Positions 46,601 to 64,000 of a stretch of DNA of 64,000 nt are shown here, piece after piece (position 1 is the first letter of the stretch; the number at the start of each line of letters is the position of its first letter). The DNA comes from Apteryx mantelli (Eukaryota; Chordata; Aves; Apterygiformes; Apterygidae). The translations under genes and the position numbers were made by a program. Below the pieces are notes generated by a model. That model was not told the origin of the DNA and searched no databases. It saw nothing but the letters and a program-made list of their open reading frames with translations. The DNA is taken from NCBI RefSeq assembly GCF_036417845.1, contig NC_089991.1, forward strand, positions 13,175,001-13,239,000, given 5' to 3'.

Positions 46601-46999
46601 CTGCCGCAAGGCTCACGAGAGGGGCAGAGCGAGCGTGAGAAAAACCAGCCCGGCGCCTGCTGCGCACTGCCTGCATCAGCCCTCGCTGGCTGCGCGAGAG
46701 CCTCAGGGATCGGCGGCTTTCCCGCTGGCTTTCTTGGTGCTGCTGCTGCTATCACACCTGAATTTGGGGTTGTTTCTCCCGAGTGCGGGGGAACAGGCTG
46801 CAAGCATGGACCGTGGGAGCCGGCTCCTCGGCCGAAGGCTCAGAGGCAGGGCAACACTTCGGGGGACCTCGAGCCGATGCGGTGGATAAGGGCAGCGCTC
46901 GGGCGATTTCTGGAAGAGGGTGCGAAGTATCTTATACCCCACACGCGGGATTCCAGGTACCATCCGCAGTGTGGACATGACTGCATGACACGCTCATGA

Positions 47000-47973
47000 G
47001 TAGAAGAAAATCCATTTATTTTGCAGCTTGGGGCAATCGTAGAGCTTACCTGGTCCCTGCCAGTGCCCGCGCTGGAAACCCCTTCGCCCCGCCTGCCTGC
47101 GCAGCAGCTTCCCTCCTCCCGCGCCGGGCTGAGCGGGGCAGGGGAGCGGGAAGGGGAGGCGAGGGGTGCCCAGCCCCACGGGCCCCGCGCAAAACAGCAT
47201 CGGGCCCTGCCCCGTGGGGCGATTTTGGCTGAAGGGCGAGAGCATCCCAGAGCCAGCGCACCGGGCAAGCAGCGTGGGCCCTCGCGGGCTGCAGGACAGC
47301 CCAAGGCAGCCGATGCACTGGCAGGCTTGGAGGAGGTCTGGGAGCTGCCTGCGCTCCTCTCCCTCGCAAGGCCAAAGGAACCAGGTGCCCTGCAATGTTT
47401 CCCTACGATTTTAGCAGCTATCTGCTGTCTAGAAAAGCTGGCACCAGCTGCGTTTCTGAGCAGGACAGGCTTTTTCACCAACGCTTTAGGCTCATTTTCT
47501 AAATGCACAACCAGAAGCCACATCTGTCTTGGCTTGACCCTTCTTTCCCTACCGCCCCAACAGCTGTGATTCCTACAACAAAATTACTTTGCCAGGCATT
47601 TACACTCCTTGTTCCTCGTCTGCCAAAGCCAGGGAGGCACACGGAGCGGGGACAACCCAGCTAGGAGATGGGTCGCCGGCAAAGGAGACTGGCCCGCCTG
47701 CGTCGCAGGAGCGAGTCGTTCCCGTTGGAAGTCCTCTCCACAGCCCTTGCTCCGCAGAGCTGCGCGGTTCCCTCCCGGCGCACAGTCTGCAGCCTCCCCG
47801 TCAGCCCCATCAGCTCATGGGGTAAATGCGAGGCGGCAGGTTCGCCTGATGTGGGGCAGGCACCCCGGGCGCTGGACCGCTCCGGCTCCTGCCCGGGTCT
47901 CTCCCCAGCCGGGCTCCGCGGGGTCACGCTGGCGCGGGGTGTCCTGGCCGCGGCCCCTTGTTGCCTCTCGTGC
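47000..47973 (-). other. SMIM3: SMIM3 3'UTR (inferred)
   Basis: The stretch between the stop at 47974-47976 and the poly(A) signal. No other coding sequence is seen. Confidence 0.5.
47015..47020 (-). terminator. SMIM3: SMIM3 poly(A) signal AATAAA (minus strand)
   Basis: TTTATT on the plus strand, about 950 bases past the SMIM3 stop. It is the first such hexamer I saw downstream, so the 3'UTR is inferred to span 47000-47973. Confidence 0.55.
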
Positions 47974-48156
47974 TCAGACGATCCCGTTGCGCGTGGGGTA
48001 AGTCCGTACCCGGTAGATGATGACCGCCGTGGCCGGGCAGAGCACCAAGGCCGTCATGACGAGGATGGTGGCCAGGATGATGAGGATGATGACCCAGATG
48101 TCCAGGACGTGCTTGGGGAGGGCGGCGGTGGGGCCCACGTGGCCGGGGAGGTCCAT
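47974..48156 (-). CDS. SMIM3: SMIM3 (NID67), small integral membrane protein 3
   Basis: A 60-residue single-pass membrane protein of poorly known function, first described as an NGF-induced transcript. The ATG at 48154-48156 lies two bases after an acceptor (cccctgcag), so the whole protein is in one exon, as in mammals. The sequence begins [21 protein letters not shown] hydrophobic helix at about residues 20-48 includes [19 protein letters not shown] and [10 protein letters not shown], nearly identical to the human protein. It ends TYPTRNGIV then TGA. The length equals the human 60 aa. The N-terminal dozen residues are diverged. An upstream non-coding exon is expected to the right. Confidence 0.95.
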   Translation of the reverse strand: MDLPGHVGPTAALPKHVLDIWVIILIILATILVMTALVLCPATAVIIYRVRTYPTRNGIV

Positions 48157-48157
48157 C

Positions 48158-50690
48158 CTGCAGGGGAGATGCGGAGCGGGTGACGCGGTGGCCCCCTCCT
48201 CGCCCGCCTCCCCGCACACCCCCTCCGTCCCGCACACAGCCGCGGGGCCAGAAACCGCCCCGTCACCCTCCGCGCTGCTCGCCCGGTCTGCCAAAAGCAC
48301 AACTCTTCTCTCCTGGCCGTCAGCTTCAGCCCCCTCCTCCTCCTCCTCGCCCTCGCCCGCCCGCTACCCCAGTCCGCCTGGGGGTGGACGGTCGTCTCGG
48401 CTGCCCCGTTCCTTCTCACTGTTCGGGACGGCTCAGCGCTGTCGCATGACCCAGCCTTAAACCTGCTGGGTTTAAACCCACTGTCGGGGTGGAGAAACTT
48501 CCCCGGGGAGGGAGGAAGCAACCCCTCGACACCCCGTCCCCGCCGCAAGGCTTCTCCCTCGTCGCTGGGAAGGTGTCCCATTGCCGCAGGCTTTATACTG
48601 GGAAACGCCACCGCTGCATCCAGCCTCGGCTCCTTCAAGAGCAAAGGGCCTCGGTTAAAAGCTCGGGCGAGAAGACCCAGGATTTATAGCGTGCTTTGAG
48701 GCAGCTGGATAAAAGCCAAGGGAAAACTGTTCCCTGTTAACTGCCACTGCCATTAAGGGAGCTGATGAAGCGAAGCCACGACCGGTCATCGCACCGGTCA
48801 CTCGTCCACGAGCGGGTCATTTGGCAGGGAAACCGCCATGGCCCATGAGCAGCTTGGCGTCTTCAACCCCGGCACACAGCCAGGCCTCTGGGGGGTCCAG
48901 GGGAGCTGAGGGATGTTCAGGGTCCAAACTGCCCAGAAGAGCCTCTTCGGGCAGCTCTGGAGAACCACAGCTTCCCTGCACAGCCCGTGCCACGAGCTTT
49001 CTCGGGTCTTAGATTCAGGAGGGACAGAGGCACAGCCAGACCCTCCCTCAGCCCGGGCGCTCTCGCTTCCCACCCAGCGGCCCTCGCTGAGTCACACCAT
49101 CAACGGCTTAATTACCAGCAGCGCTTGGGGACGACACGCCGGGGAGAGGGGCATCGCTGGCTCTCTTCCCTCCACCCCTCCCTGCCCGCGTCCTCCCTTG
49201 GGCCCCTCCAGCGCCTGGGCTGGGGCTCCTCGGCCGGGGGCTGTGGGGTCCCGCAGGGCTTGGAGCGAGGCAGGAGCACCCATGGGCTGCGATCCCACCA
49301 TCCGCATCTTGCAGACGGGGTTAGGGAGACCCATGGGGGCCTCACCATTTGCAGAGGGGAAATCCAGGCCAGCACCTTCCCCGAGAGCTGCCCCAGGCCA
49401 GGCTGGGTGCTCGCTTTTGGTGAAGGGCCAACCACAGCGGGAGCCGGGGCTGATGGTCGGGGGGTGTCTGCAAGAGGGAGCAGCCCCATGCTGCCAGCAG
49501 GTCCGGGCCTGCTCAGGAAGGAGCTCACAGGCAGGTTTCAGCTGTGGTTACAGCCATCCCTGCAGCACCAGAACGGCTGAGCTGGGCTGGGCTGGGCGAG
49601 GCGCGTATAGTCCGTGCCCAGAGCTGTGCTGGGCCGGGAAGGGGGAGCATAGCCCTGGCAGCACCTGAAAAACCCATGCGAATAAAGACTGCCTGGCTAA
49701 ACTGCAGATTATCTGGGCAGCAGATACAGCTGAGCAATTTGGCTGGAGAAGCAAAGTGACATGACCAAGGGCATGGAGCAGCCCGTAGCGGAGGACAGCG
49801 CTGGGCCGTGCCGCTCCTGGTTCCACAGGGAAGCCCTCAGTTCCTCGCTCTCTGCAGGTAGGCAACAACCACAAGCCCTGGGGACTTCCCAGCTGAGCCA
49901 GGCAACAGAGCAAAATGCTCTGGTTCTTCTAGAGTCCAGCCTGGGTCAGTGCCGAAGCCTCAGCTGCGGATGAGATGTGGCAACCCGTCCCTTCCCTGCC
50001 ACTGGTGCACCTTGAGTTCATTGAAAGCTGCTCCCCAAAGCCCTAGGCGACAGGATTTCTGCACCGTGCCTTAGACAGACCAAACTGTTTCAGCCCTTTT
50101 GAAGCTTGTAAAACCCAGTGTTTGCGACAGCCGGGCCGTGAGTGAGCTCTCCTGCCCCCGGCCCTGGGACAGCAAGCAGCAACGGCATCCGGCGGCTGAG
50201 CCCCAGCCCAAGGGACGCCAGGAGCCGTCGCGGGGGAACCTGCCCTCCTGCCAAAGCCTGATCAACGTGCCAGGTGAAGGCAGCAGGAGCCGAAATACAG
50301 CTCTCACGTGCCCGCGGACGCTGGGAGAGACGGGAGGGCCACGGCCGGGAGTGACGCTGCGTGGAGCTGAGCACGGCCCGACCGGGTGCCACATCCTGAG
50401 CGAGTCCCTCCCCCCCCAGCCTTCATCAGCGTTAGGGCTGGTCCCCGGCTGGAAAAATCCCAGGGCAGCTCTTAGATTTTGCAGTGCAGTTAGCAAGGTT
50501 TGTCCGCTCACTCAGTCTCCGGAACACCGCGGGCGAAGGATGCAGCCCTCGGCCGCCCGGCTCCTCCGTCTCCCCCCACCTCCCTCCCACCCAGGCCGCG
50601 ATCCAGGAACTTAAGGAACGGGCTGCTCCCTCCGGCACCGCCAAGCGCTCTGCTCCCTCGTTTTCCCTCCTTTCACCCCTCTCCCCTCCT
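48158..50690. other. SMIM3 5' intron and flank
   Basis: Between the SMIM3 coding exon acceptor and the CpG island at 50.7 kb. No coding exon is recognised. An AATAAAG at 49681 (plus strand) and several GC-rich frames lack support. Confidence 0.55.
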
Positions 50691-51370
50691 CCCTGAAGGG
50701 AACAAGCATCCCCGCCACAGCAGCGGGGCCCGGTGCGCCCGGCAGCCCGAAGGGGAGGCAGGAGCTGCCCGCTCCCCGGGAACGGGGCTCGGAGCGCAGC
50801 CCGGCTCGCGGCGGGCAGCGTGGCGGCGGCGGCGGGGGCGCTCGGCGAGGGCGCTCTGCCCCGCGGCGCCGGGACGCGGGAGCCGGCGCCGAGCACCGCG
50901 GAAACACGGAACCGAGCCCCCGGGGGGGAAAGCGGAAAGAAACCTCTGCCCGGAGGCGCCTCTGGTGCTGCGGGGCCGGCGGCGGTGCGGAGCGGGGCCC
51001 GCGGAGCGCCGCGGCGGCGGCGGCGGCGGCGGGACGAGACCGGGAAGCGGCGGAGCTCGGCGGAGCTCGGCGGAGGCGAGCCCCGAGGAAGCGGCGGAGC
51101 AGCGGGCAGCGCCGGGCCGGGCCGAGCCGAGCCGAGCCGGGCCGAGCCGAGCCGGGCCGAGCCGAGCCGCAGCGGCGCAGCCCGCTCTCCCTCGCCGCGG
51201 GGCGCCCGCCCGAGCCGCGGGGTTTCGGCCGCCGCCGCCGGCGGGGGGGGGCGGAGGCGGGGGCGGGGGCGGAGGCGGGGGGAGGCCGCCCCGGCCCCGC
51301 GCCCAGCTCCGCCCCGGCCCGGCCGCGCCGACCCGCACCGCCGCGGGGCCCCCGTGCGGGGGGGGGGAGG
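50691..51370 (-). promoter_or_regulatory. SMIM3: CpG island, probable SMIM3 promoter and first exon
   Basis: An extremely CpG-rich stretch with GC boxes and GCC/GGC repeats. The SMIM3 coding exon begins right after an acceptor, so a 5' exon must lie to the right on the minus strand, and this is the first strong island in that direction. In mammals SMIM3 and DCTN4 are divergent, which fits. The exact exon and donor could not be fixed. Long frames through it on both strands are compositional. Confidence 0.5.
51111..51170. repeat. GCCGA/GCCGG pentamer repeat, 12 units
   Basis: Twelve consecutive five-base units of GCCGA, GCCGG or GCCGC lie inside the CpG island. Just upstream, CGGCGGAGCT is repeated at about 51050-51075. 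Confidence 0.9.
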
Positions 51371-51392
51371 GGGGCTCCTCGCGGCGGGTTTT

Positions 51393-51742
51393 AGGGAAAG
51401 AAAAGAGGCGGGAGGGAAGGGAAGGGGAAAGCGGGGAAAGAAAAAGTATAAGGGAAAGGGGGAGAGGGAAAGGAGAGAAAAAGGGGGAAAGGAAAAGGTG
51501 GAAAGAAGAGGGGGAAGGGGGGAAGGGAAAGAGGAGAAAAGAAAAGGGGAGAAGGGAAAAGAGGGAAGGGAAAGGGGAAAGGAAAAGATGAAAGGAGAAA
51601 GGAGGAAAGTAAACAAAGAGAGGAAAGGAAGGAAAGAAGGAAAGGGAGGAAGGAAGGGAAGGGAGGAAGGAAGGAAGGGGAGGGAGGAAGGAAGGAAAGA
51701 AGGGAGGGGAAAAAAGAAGGAATGAAGAAGGAAAGGAAGGAG
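51393..51742 (+). repeat. 350 bp polypurine tract
   Basis: The plus strand is A/G only except for about nine interruptions, in GGGAAA/GGAAGG-type units that become a cleaner GGAA repeat towards the right end. Long polypurine-polypyrimidine stretches can form triplex DNA under supercoiling. It borders the CpG island directly. Confidence 0.9.
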
Positions 51743-54700
51743 CCCAAGTTTCGTGCCAGGATGAAGCCGGGGCAGGCTCCGCTCCAGCCCATTGTGCCCT
51801 CTCCACGGGAGCAGCCGCGGGCAGGCTGAGCGGGCCATGGGGGCTGCGCTGCTGCCGGGAACAGAGACCGGGAACCCGGGCAGGAGGCCAGCCAGGCCGA
51901 GCCGGAGGTGCTCGGGGGTTGCAGCTGGCCCCATGGGATGCACAGACGCACCGAGGGGACATTTCGGAGTTTAGCAGTTTATAAAGGGCTTTTTTCCCCT
52001 GCCGCCTGGGCTCTGTTTCCAGGCCCTTCCTCATCACCACTCTCCCTCTTTCCTAACAGACAGAAGAGGAGGCTCATGTGCATCCACTTGCCTTGGAGGC
52101 CTGGGGCAAGAGGGAATACCAAAAACACTGTAAAATCCTAGCATCTATAAAATCCCAGCGTTGGCGCAAGGAGGCACCACCCAGCGCTCCCCAGAGCTTC
52201 GGGGCAGGCTTCTTCTACAGAGGAATCGGCAGCGAGCGTCTCCGGGGAGACTGCAGGCCTCGGCGAAGGGCTGTTTCCACTCCTGGTGGAATATTCCACT
52301 CTGCCAGGCGATGCTGAAGGGCAGGGAGAGTAGCATCTATTGCTGGCCAGCTCCGGACCCCAGCACACAGCATCAACAAGCTGTGATGCTCTGACTTTTT
52401 ATTTTCCTGTTGCCTTTGTGTCCCCTGAGGAGCGGGGACGGGGGCCTGGGGGGGCCTGCCGACCCTGGCCCGGGAAGCGTTTTTCCCTGCCCCAGATCTT
52501 GGGATTCAGGTGGGGAAATTTGCTAAGGTGCCAGGTAGCAGAGCCCCGTGCTCTGCCGCAGGGCCCGAAGGGCGCCCAGGGGGCACAAGGGGGAGCCCGG
52601 TGCTGGTATGTGTCTGACGGACGTGCAGCGCCGAGCACCCCTGGAGCTCACACTTAGCGGGCACGGGCCCCTGGCCGACGGCGGGGAGAGGGGACCTGCG
52701 GTGGGGTCGAGGGGTTTTGCGGCACAGGTGACAGCAGACCTGCGTATTTGGCTGCTCCCTGCTGCCATCATGCCATGGGACTGAGTCCACCTGGATGGGT
52801 GGCTGCCGGGAGAGGCTCGGCCAGGGACGTGGCCCCCGCTCCGGTCCATCAAGCCGGGCTCCCGCCGGCTGCGGCTAACGCTTGGACGGCTGCGGAGGGT
52901 AACAGCAGCCGGCAAGGCTGGAGGGGGCACGGCAAGGGGGAAAAGCAGGGTGGCCGCGCTGGGGCTCGCACGGGGCCCTGCGGCTCCGGCGCCGCCAGGA
53001 GCGCCGCGGTCTGCGCCCCGCGGGATGTATGGGCCTGGCTGACCCCAAGCTCGAGGCTGCCGGCTCCGGAGCGCACCGGGAATGGGAGGGCTCCACTTGG
53101 GGATGACGGGCTCCCGGGGGTTAGCACAGCCCCCCGCGAGAGGAGCAAGACAAAATACGTGGCAGCGCATTGGTGTCCCCCTGAGCCGGGGGGCTCAGCT
53201 CCGAGCAGGAGCGCGGCTGCCCCGTGTGCGTCACCCGCTGGCCGCTGCCATCAGATAAAAGCACACGGAGCTTTTTATCACTTGCAGCAAAGGAAGCTCC
53301 TGGCCGGCGGTTTCCTCTGTAGCTGCGGGGTGAATGGCGCTGGGGGCGAGGGCTGCCGGGCCGGTGCCACGGGCAGGTGTGCTGAGGCCAGCGGAGCCAG
53401 CGTGGAGAAGGGCACCGCGGGCCGGGCAGCGAAGGAGCTCCGGCGGAGCTTCTAAGAGCAAAAGTGAGAGGATCTATTGCTACAAACAGCATCCAGAGAT
53501 GGTACGTTTTTTCTGCAAATCTCACATCGTGGGGGTGTTGTTTTGCTGTGATCCCGGCTGCAGCGGTGATGAATGAGGCTGAAGCGAAATCGCCTTTGGG
53601 GTAGAAAGAAAGGTTTCTCACCTTGTGGGGCCAGAGGGGTGTCGGAGCCCGCTACTCTCTGAGCAGGTTCTTTTAGCTATTCCACACATGGAGAGTGTAA
53701 TGTTTCATATGAAAGTTTACTTTGAAGATATTTGTTGTTACAGGGGATGTTTGATTTAGCAGAGCGATACACCAATACACTGAAATCACAGCACAAGTGT
53801 ATACATTAGCACCATGTGGCACTTGCAATATACAGTTCAATCACAATACCAGTGTGATGGCCATTGCCGGTCTCTGTAAGATGCTCACCGTCACGGCGCT
53901 GGGCGTCCGCAGTCGCTGTGAAGGAGCACGTGGTTGAAGCCAGCTCAAGCCCGTTGCTCTCTTCGAAAGCCCTTTGGTAGTTGCTGAGGTTTCGTGCTCT
54001 ACGTTGGGCTGAGCCACGTGTACGCTGCCCCCATGCTGCTCTGGCTGACTCAGGGAGACGTTCGCATTCCCTCGACAAACTCGGGAAGATACATTAACGG
54101 CTCTGGCTGCTTAGTGAAAGCAAAGGCCGCCCTCTGGTCCCTTGGGGTTGCGATAAAGTCAGGTCTCTGTGCAACAGCAAGGATTAAGGAGCCGCATCCT
54201 ACACTCTTCCCGTACTTCCCGGGGCACCTCGCCCCCCGAGCCTTCGCCCGTTGTAGGGGCTATTGGTCGGTCACAAGGGAACGTGGGAACAACAAAGCAG
54301 ATCTGAATGAGGGCTCGGGAAGGCTCCGGGCCGGGGGATGACACGGGCACTCGTGCGCCGGGTGCTTCCGCAGCAGGGAGAAACGGGAGGTGGGAAAGGA
54401 GCACGGGGGGAGTTATGCATAAGGCAGAGACGCAGCCTCTCTTTGGGAAGGGAAGGAAAGAAAGCGAAAAGCCGGGAGCAGAAGGACGCCAGCCTTTGGC
54501 CTGGTGTGGGGCAGTGCTGCCTCCCATCCATGCGGCGATGGAGGCAGAGCACTGGCTGCCTCCGCCGCGCTGGGAGGCAGTGTGGGATGGCAGCTCTGCT
54601 GCAGGGCCTTGGCAGGGAAAACCCCTCCCTCCTGGTCCCAGCATGGGAAAACGTGACATTTGTAGGAGGAAAGCAGAGCACTCCAGAGCAAGCACATCTG

Positions 54701-55189
54701 GCTGTCCAGATCCTGCCATCTCCTTTCTCGGAGCAGGGCTGTCTCAGGATGATGCAGTTAAGAGCAGCCACAAATCCAAGCATGTTAAGTCCAATCGTCT
54801 CAGAAGTGACTGAACCTTTTGGCAAAAGGGGCCAAGGTTTGGCTTTCAAGGTTAGAACTGCCAAAAACTGTAGGTTACTGATTACCGTCAGCGGGTCTTA
54901 TGCCTTCCTCTTGGCTCCAGTGCAGCCCCTTTGGCAGAGGCTTAGCTGAGGGTGGGGTCAAGCCCACAGGCTGCAGGGAGGGCATGGACACATGGACACT
55001 GCTCCATCCTGTGGCAGCCTGTGTGGAGCCCCACAGAGCGAGCAGGCGGAAAGTATCTCTAGCACCCTGCGCCCAACACCACCAATTACTGCTGGAGGAT
55101 GGGCATGCAACAGACAGCAGCAAAAGATGCAAGCAGTAGATACAACCACGCCTTACAATGCCCAGGCTGCTAGGAGCCTACTGGTGACG
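51743..55189. other. Intergenic region between the SMIM3 island and the DCTN4 minisatellite
   Basis: No supported exon on either strand. GC-rich segments alternate with AT-richer ones, as near 53650-53830. Confidence 0.6.
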
Positions 55190-56222
55190 CATAGCCATTG
55201 CACATGCCGCAAAGACCATGAAAGTGAGAGAGTCACTGCAAAAGCCACAGCCAGTCTGCAGGCCATGCATAGCCAGTGCAAATCCTACAAGTAGCCTGCA
55301 GGCCATGCAAACACTGCAAAGGGCACGCAAGTGATGTGAAGTTATTGCAGAGCCTATAGGCAGCCTGGGGGTGAGGTGGAGCTGCTACAAATGCTGCAAA
55401 GGGCATGCGGGTGAGGCAGAGGCTTCAAACAGGCTGCAGGCCATGCACAGCCATTGCACAGGCTGCAAAGGCCATGCAGGCCATACACAGCCATTGCACA
55501 TGCTGCAGGGCATGCACAGCCATTGCACACGCTCCGAAGGCCATGCAGGCCGTGCACAGCCGTTGCACAGGCTGCAAAGGCCATGCAGGCCATACACAGC
55601 CATTGCACATGCTGCAGGGCATGCACAGCCATTGCACACGCTCCGAAGGCCATGCAGGCCGTGCACAGCCGTTGCACAGGCTGCAAAGGCCATGCAGGCC
55701 ATACACAGCCATTGCACACGCTGCAGAGGCCATGCAGGCCATGCACAGCCGCTGCACACACTGCAAAGGCCATGCACAGCCATTGCACAGAAAGGCCATG
55801 CAGACCATGCACAGCCATTGCACACGCTGCAGAGGCCATGCAGGCCATGCACAGCCGCTGCACACACTGCAAAGGCCATGCACAGCCATTGCACAGAAAG
55901 GCCATGCAGGCAGTGCACAGCCGTTGCACACGCTGCAGAGGCCATGCAGGAGGTGCACAGCCGTTACACACATTGCAGGCCATGCACAGCCGCTGCACAC
56001 ACTGCAAAGGCCATGCACAGCCATTGCACAGAAAGGCCATGCAGGCAGTGCACAGCCGTTGCACACGCTGCAGAGGCCATGCAGGAGGTGCACAGCCGTT
56101 ACACACATTGCAGGCCATGCACAGCCACTGCACACACTGCGAAGGCCATGCAGGAGGTGCACAGCCGTTACACACGCTGCAGGCCCTGCACAGCCGTTGC
56201 ACACGCTGCAAAGGGCACGCGG
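55190..56222 (+). repeat. Minisatellite array with higher-order units upstream of DCTN4
   Basis: About 1 kb built from a basic motif (CATGCACAGCC, then RTTGCACA, then CGCTGCAAAGGC) of roughly 30 bp, with or without a 9-10 bp CATGCAGGC spacer, so monomers are about 30 or 40 bp. Copies at the left (55190-55440) are degenerate; those at the right are nearly identical. Higher-order units are visible: 109 bp copies starting at 55481, 55590 and 55699; a 106 bp shift between 55731 and 55837; and a 135 bp shift between 55901 and 56036. The array lacks stop codons in several frames on both strands, giving long but meaningless ORFs. It ends just before the DCTN4 promoter. Confidence 0.95.
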
Positions 56223-56237
56223 CGCCGCAGAGGTTAA

Positions 56238-63478
<7,241 letters not shown>

Positions 63479-64000
63479 GTAATACCTTAATATTCTGTCA
63501 CTTTTTGCACTTGCATTCTATAACACAGACAGTGTTTGGAAACTTGCTTTTGGGGTTCATAACATTCCACGGTTTTAGTACACTTTCTACTGGGATTGAA
63601 ATGTTGACGTTAATAAAGTGGTGTGAAATTTGTGGCTGTTTAAATGGTAACTCTGCAGCTCAGCTTCATGTTATACAGGGAAAGCTCAGAGCCAGAGAAG
63701 TCAGACCTATTTACTGTTGTTTTTATTGCTGACCTTAATTTCTGTGCATGTGAAGTGCTGATTTTAGGGTGGAGAAAAGATCTAACGTCCTTTTTCAAAT
63801 AATAGCAGGAAACAAGGAATTGGCTGTACTACTGGGGGATTGGCTGAGCTGTTAGGAAACAATAGCGCATTATTTTGACATCTGTTTGAAACAGCTTGTG
63901 TACACATGTGAGTTATTTAGCTATCTTGTGATCTAATCAAATATTGTAAATTGACGAAGGAAACTTGGGAATGAATGGTATAAAACCATGGGTGCAATGT
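63479..64000 (+). other. DCTN4: DCTN4 intron 7, truncated by the window end
   Basis: AT-rich sequence to the window edge. No further exon is reached. Confidence 0.85.

Larger units (their letters stand above)
37684..46999. other. GC-rich intergenic region, no supported gene
   Basis: In human this interval holds ZNF300 and IRGM; neither a zinc-finger array nor a GTPase motif is visible here. Long open frames, such as 38283-39671 on the plus strand, are composed of Gly/Ala/Pro/Arg and show no domain or splice support. They are explained by GC content. The region contains pentamer repeats (40219-40246 and 41045-41074), a hairpin-prone sequence (41864-41911), and C runs (42600-42612 and 43633-43650). 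An isolated AATAAA lies at 39946. Non-coding transcripts cannot be excluded. Confidence 0.6.

Noticed and set aside
37550-46999. Avian counterparts of IRGM or ZNF300 between GPX3 and SMIM3
   Set aside because: No GTPase P-loop block and no C2H2 finger array are visible on either strand.
50432-51943. Very long minus-strand open frame (about 500 codons) and plus-strand frames through 50.5-51.7 kb
   Set aside because: They run through a CpG island and a polypurine tract and translate to Pro/Arg/Ala and Phe/Ser/Leu low complexity. Both strands are open at once, which composition explains.

Overview
This is a vertebrate genomic window, most likely from a bird. Three things point there. There is an old CR1-type retrotransposon fragment and no mammalian SINEs. 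Introns are compact, with GC-rich islands and long G/C homopolymers. The gene order also fits: TNIP1, GPX3, SMIM3, DCTN4 is the order I know from human 5q33.1, but without the mammalian IRGM and ZNF300 genes between GPX3 and SMIM3. A crocodilian or turtle cannot be formally excluded.

Layout. 1-8.8 kb: intergenic flank, no exon recognised. 8.8-33.2 kb: TNIP1 (ABIN1) on the plus strand, with a CpG-island promoter, a non-coding exon 1, a 10 kb intron 1 holding the CR1 copy, 16 clearly defined coding exons, an uncertain last coding exon and a long 3'UTR. 33.7-37.5 kb: GPX3 on the minus strand, with five coding exons, an in-frame TGA read as selenocysteine, a candidate SECIS element in the 3'UTR and a poly(A) signal. 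It converges on TNIP1, and the two poly(A) signals lie about 0.5 kb apart. 37.5-47.0 kb: GC-rich sequence with no supported gene. 47.0-48.2 kb: the single coding exon and 3'UTR of SMIM3, minus strand. 50.6-51.75 kb: a CpG island (probably the SMIM3 promoter) next to a 350 bp polypurine tract. 55.2-56.2 kb: a minisatellite with higher-order structure. 56.2-64 kb: the first seven exons of DCTN4 on the plus strand, plus an optional 21-nt microexon; the 3' half lies beyond the window.

How the genes relate. TNIP1 is a ubiquitin-binding brake on NF-kappaB signalling, and its core promoter carries a perfect NF-kappaB site, consistent with feedback. GPX3 is a secreted selenium-dependent peroxidase. 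SMIM3 is a tiny membrane protein. DCTN4 is the p62 pointed-end subunit of dynactin. They form a conserved neighbourhood rather than an operon or pathway.

I found no convincing new multi-gene system. The least explained signals are a 298-nt minus-strand open exon-like segment with splice consensus in DCTN4 intron 1, a charged antisense ORF inside the TNIP1 3'UTR, and the hierarchical minisatellite upstream of DCTN4.
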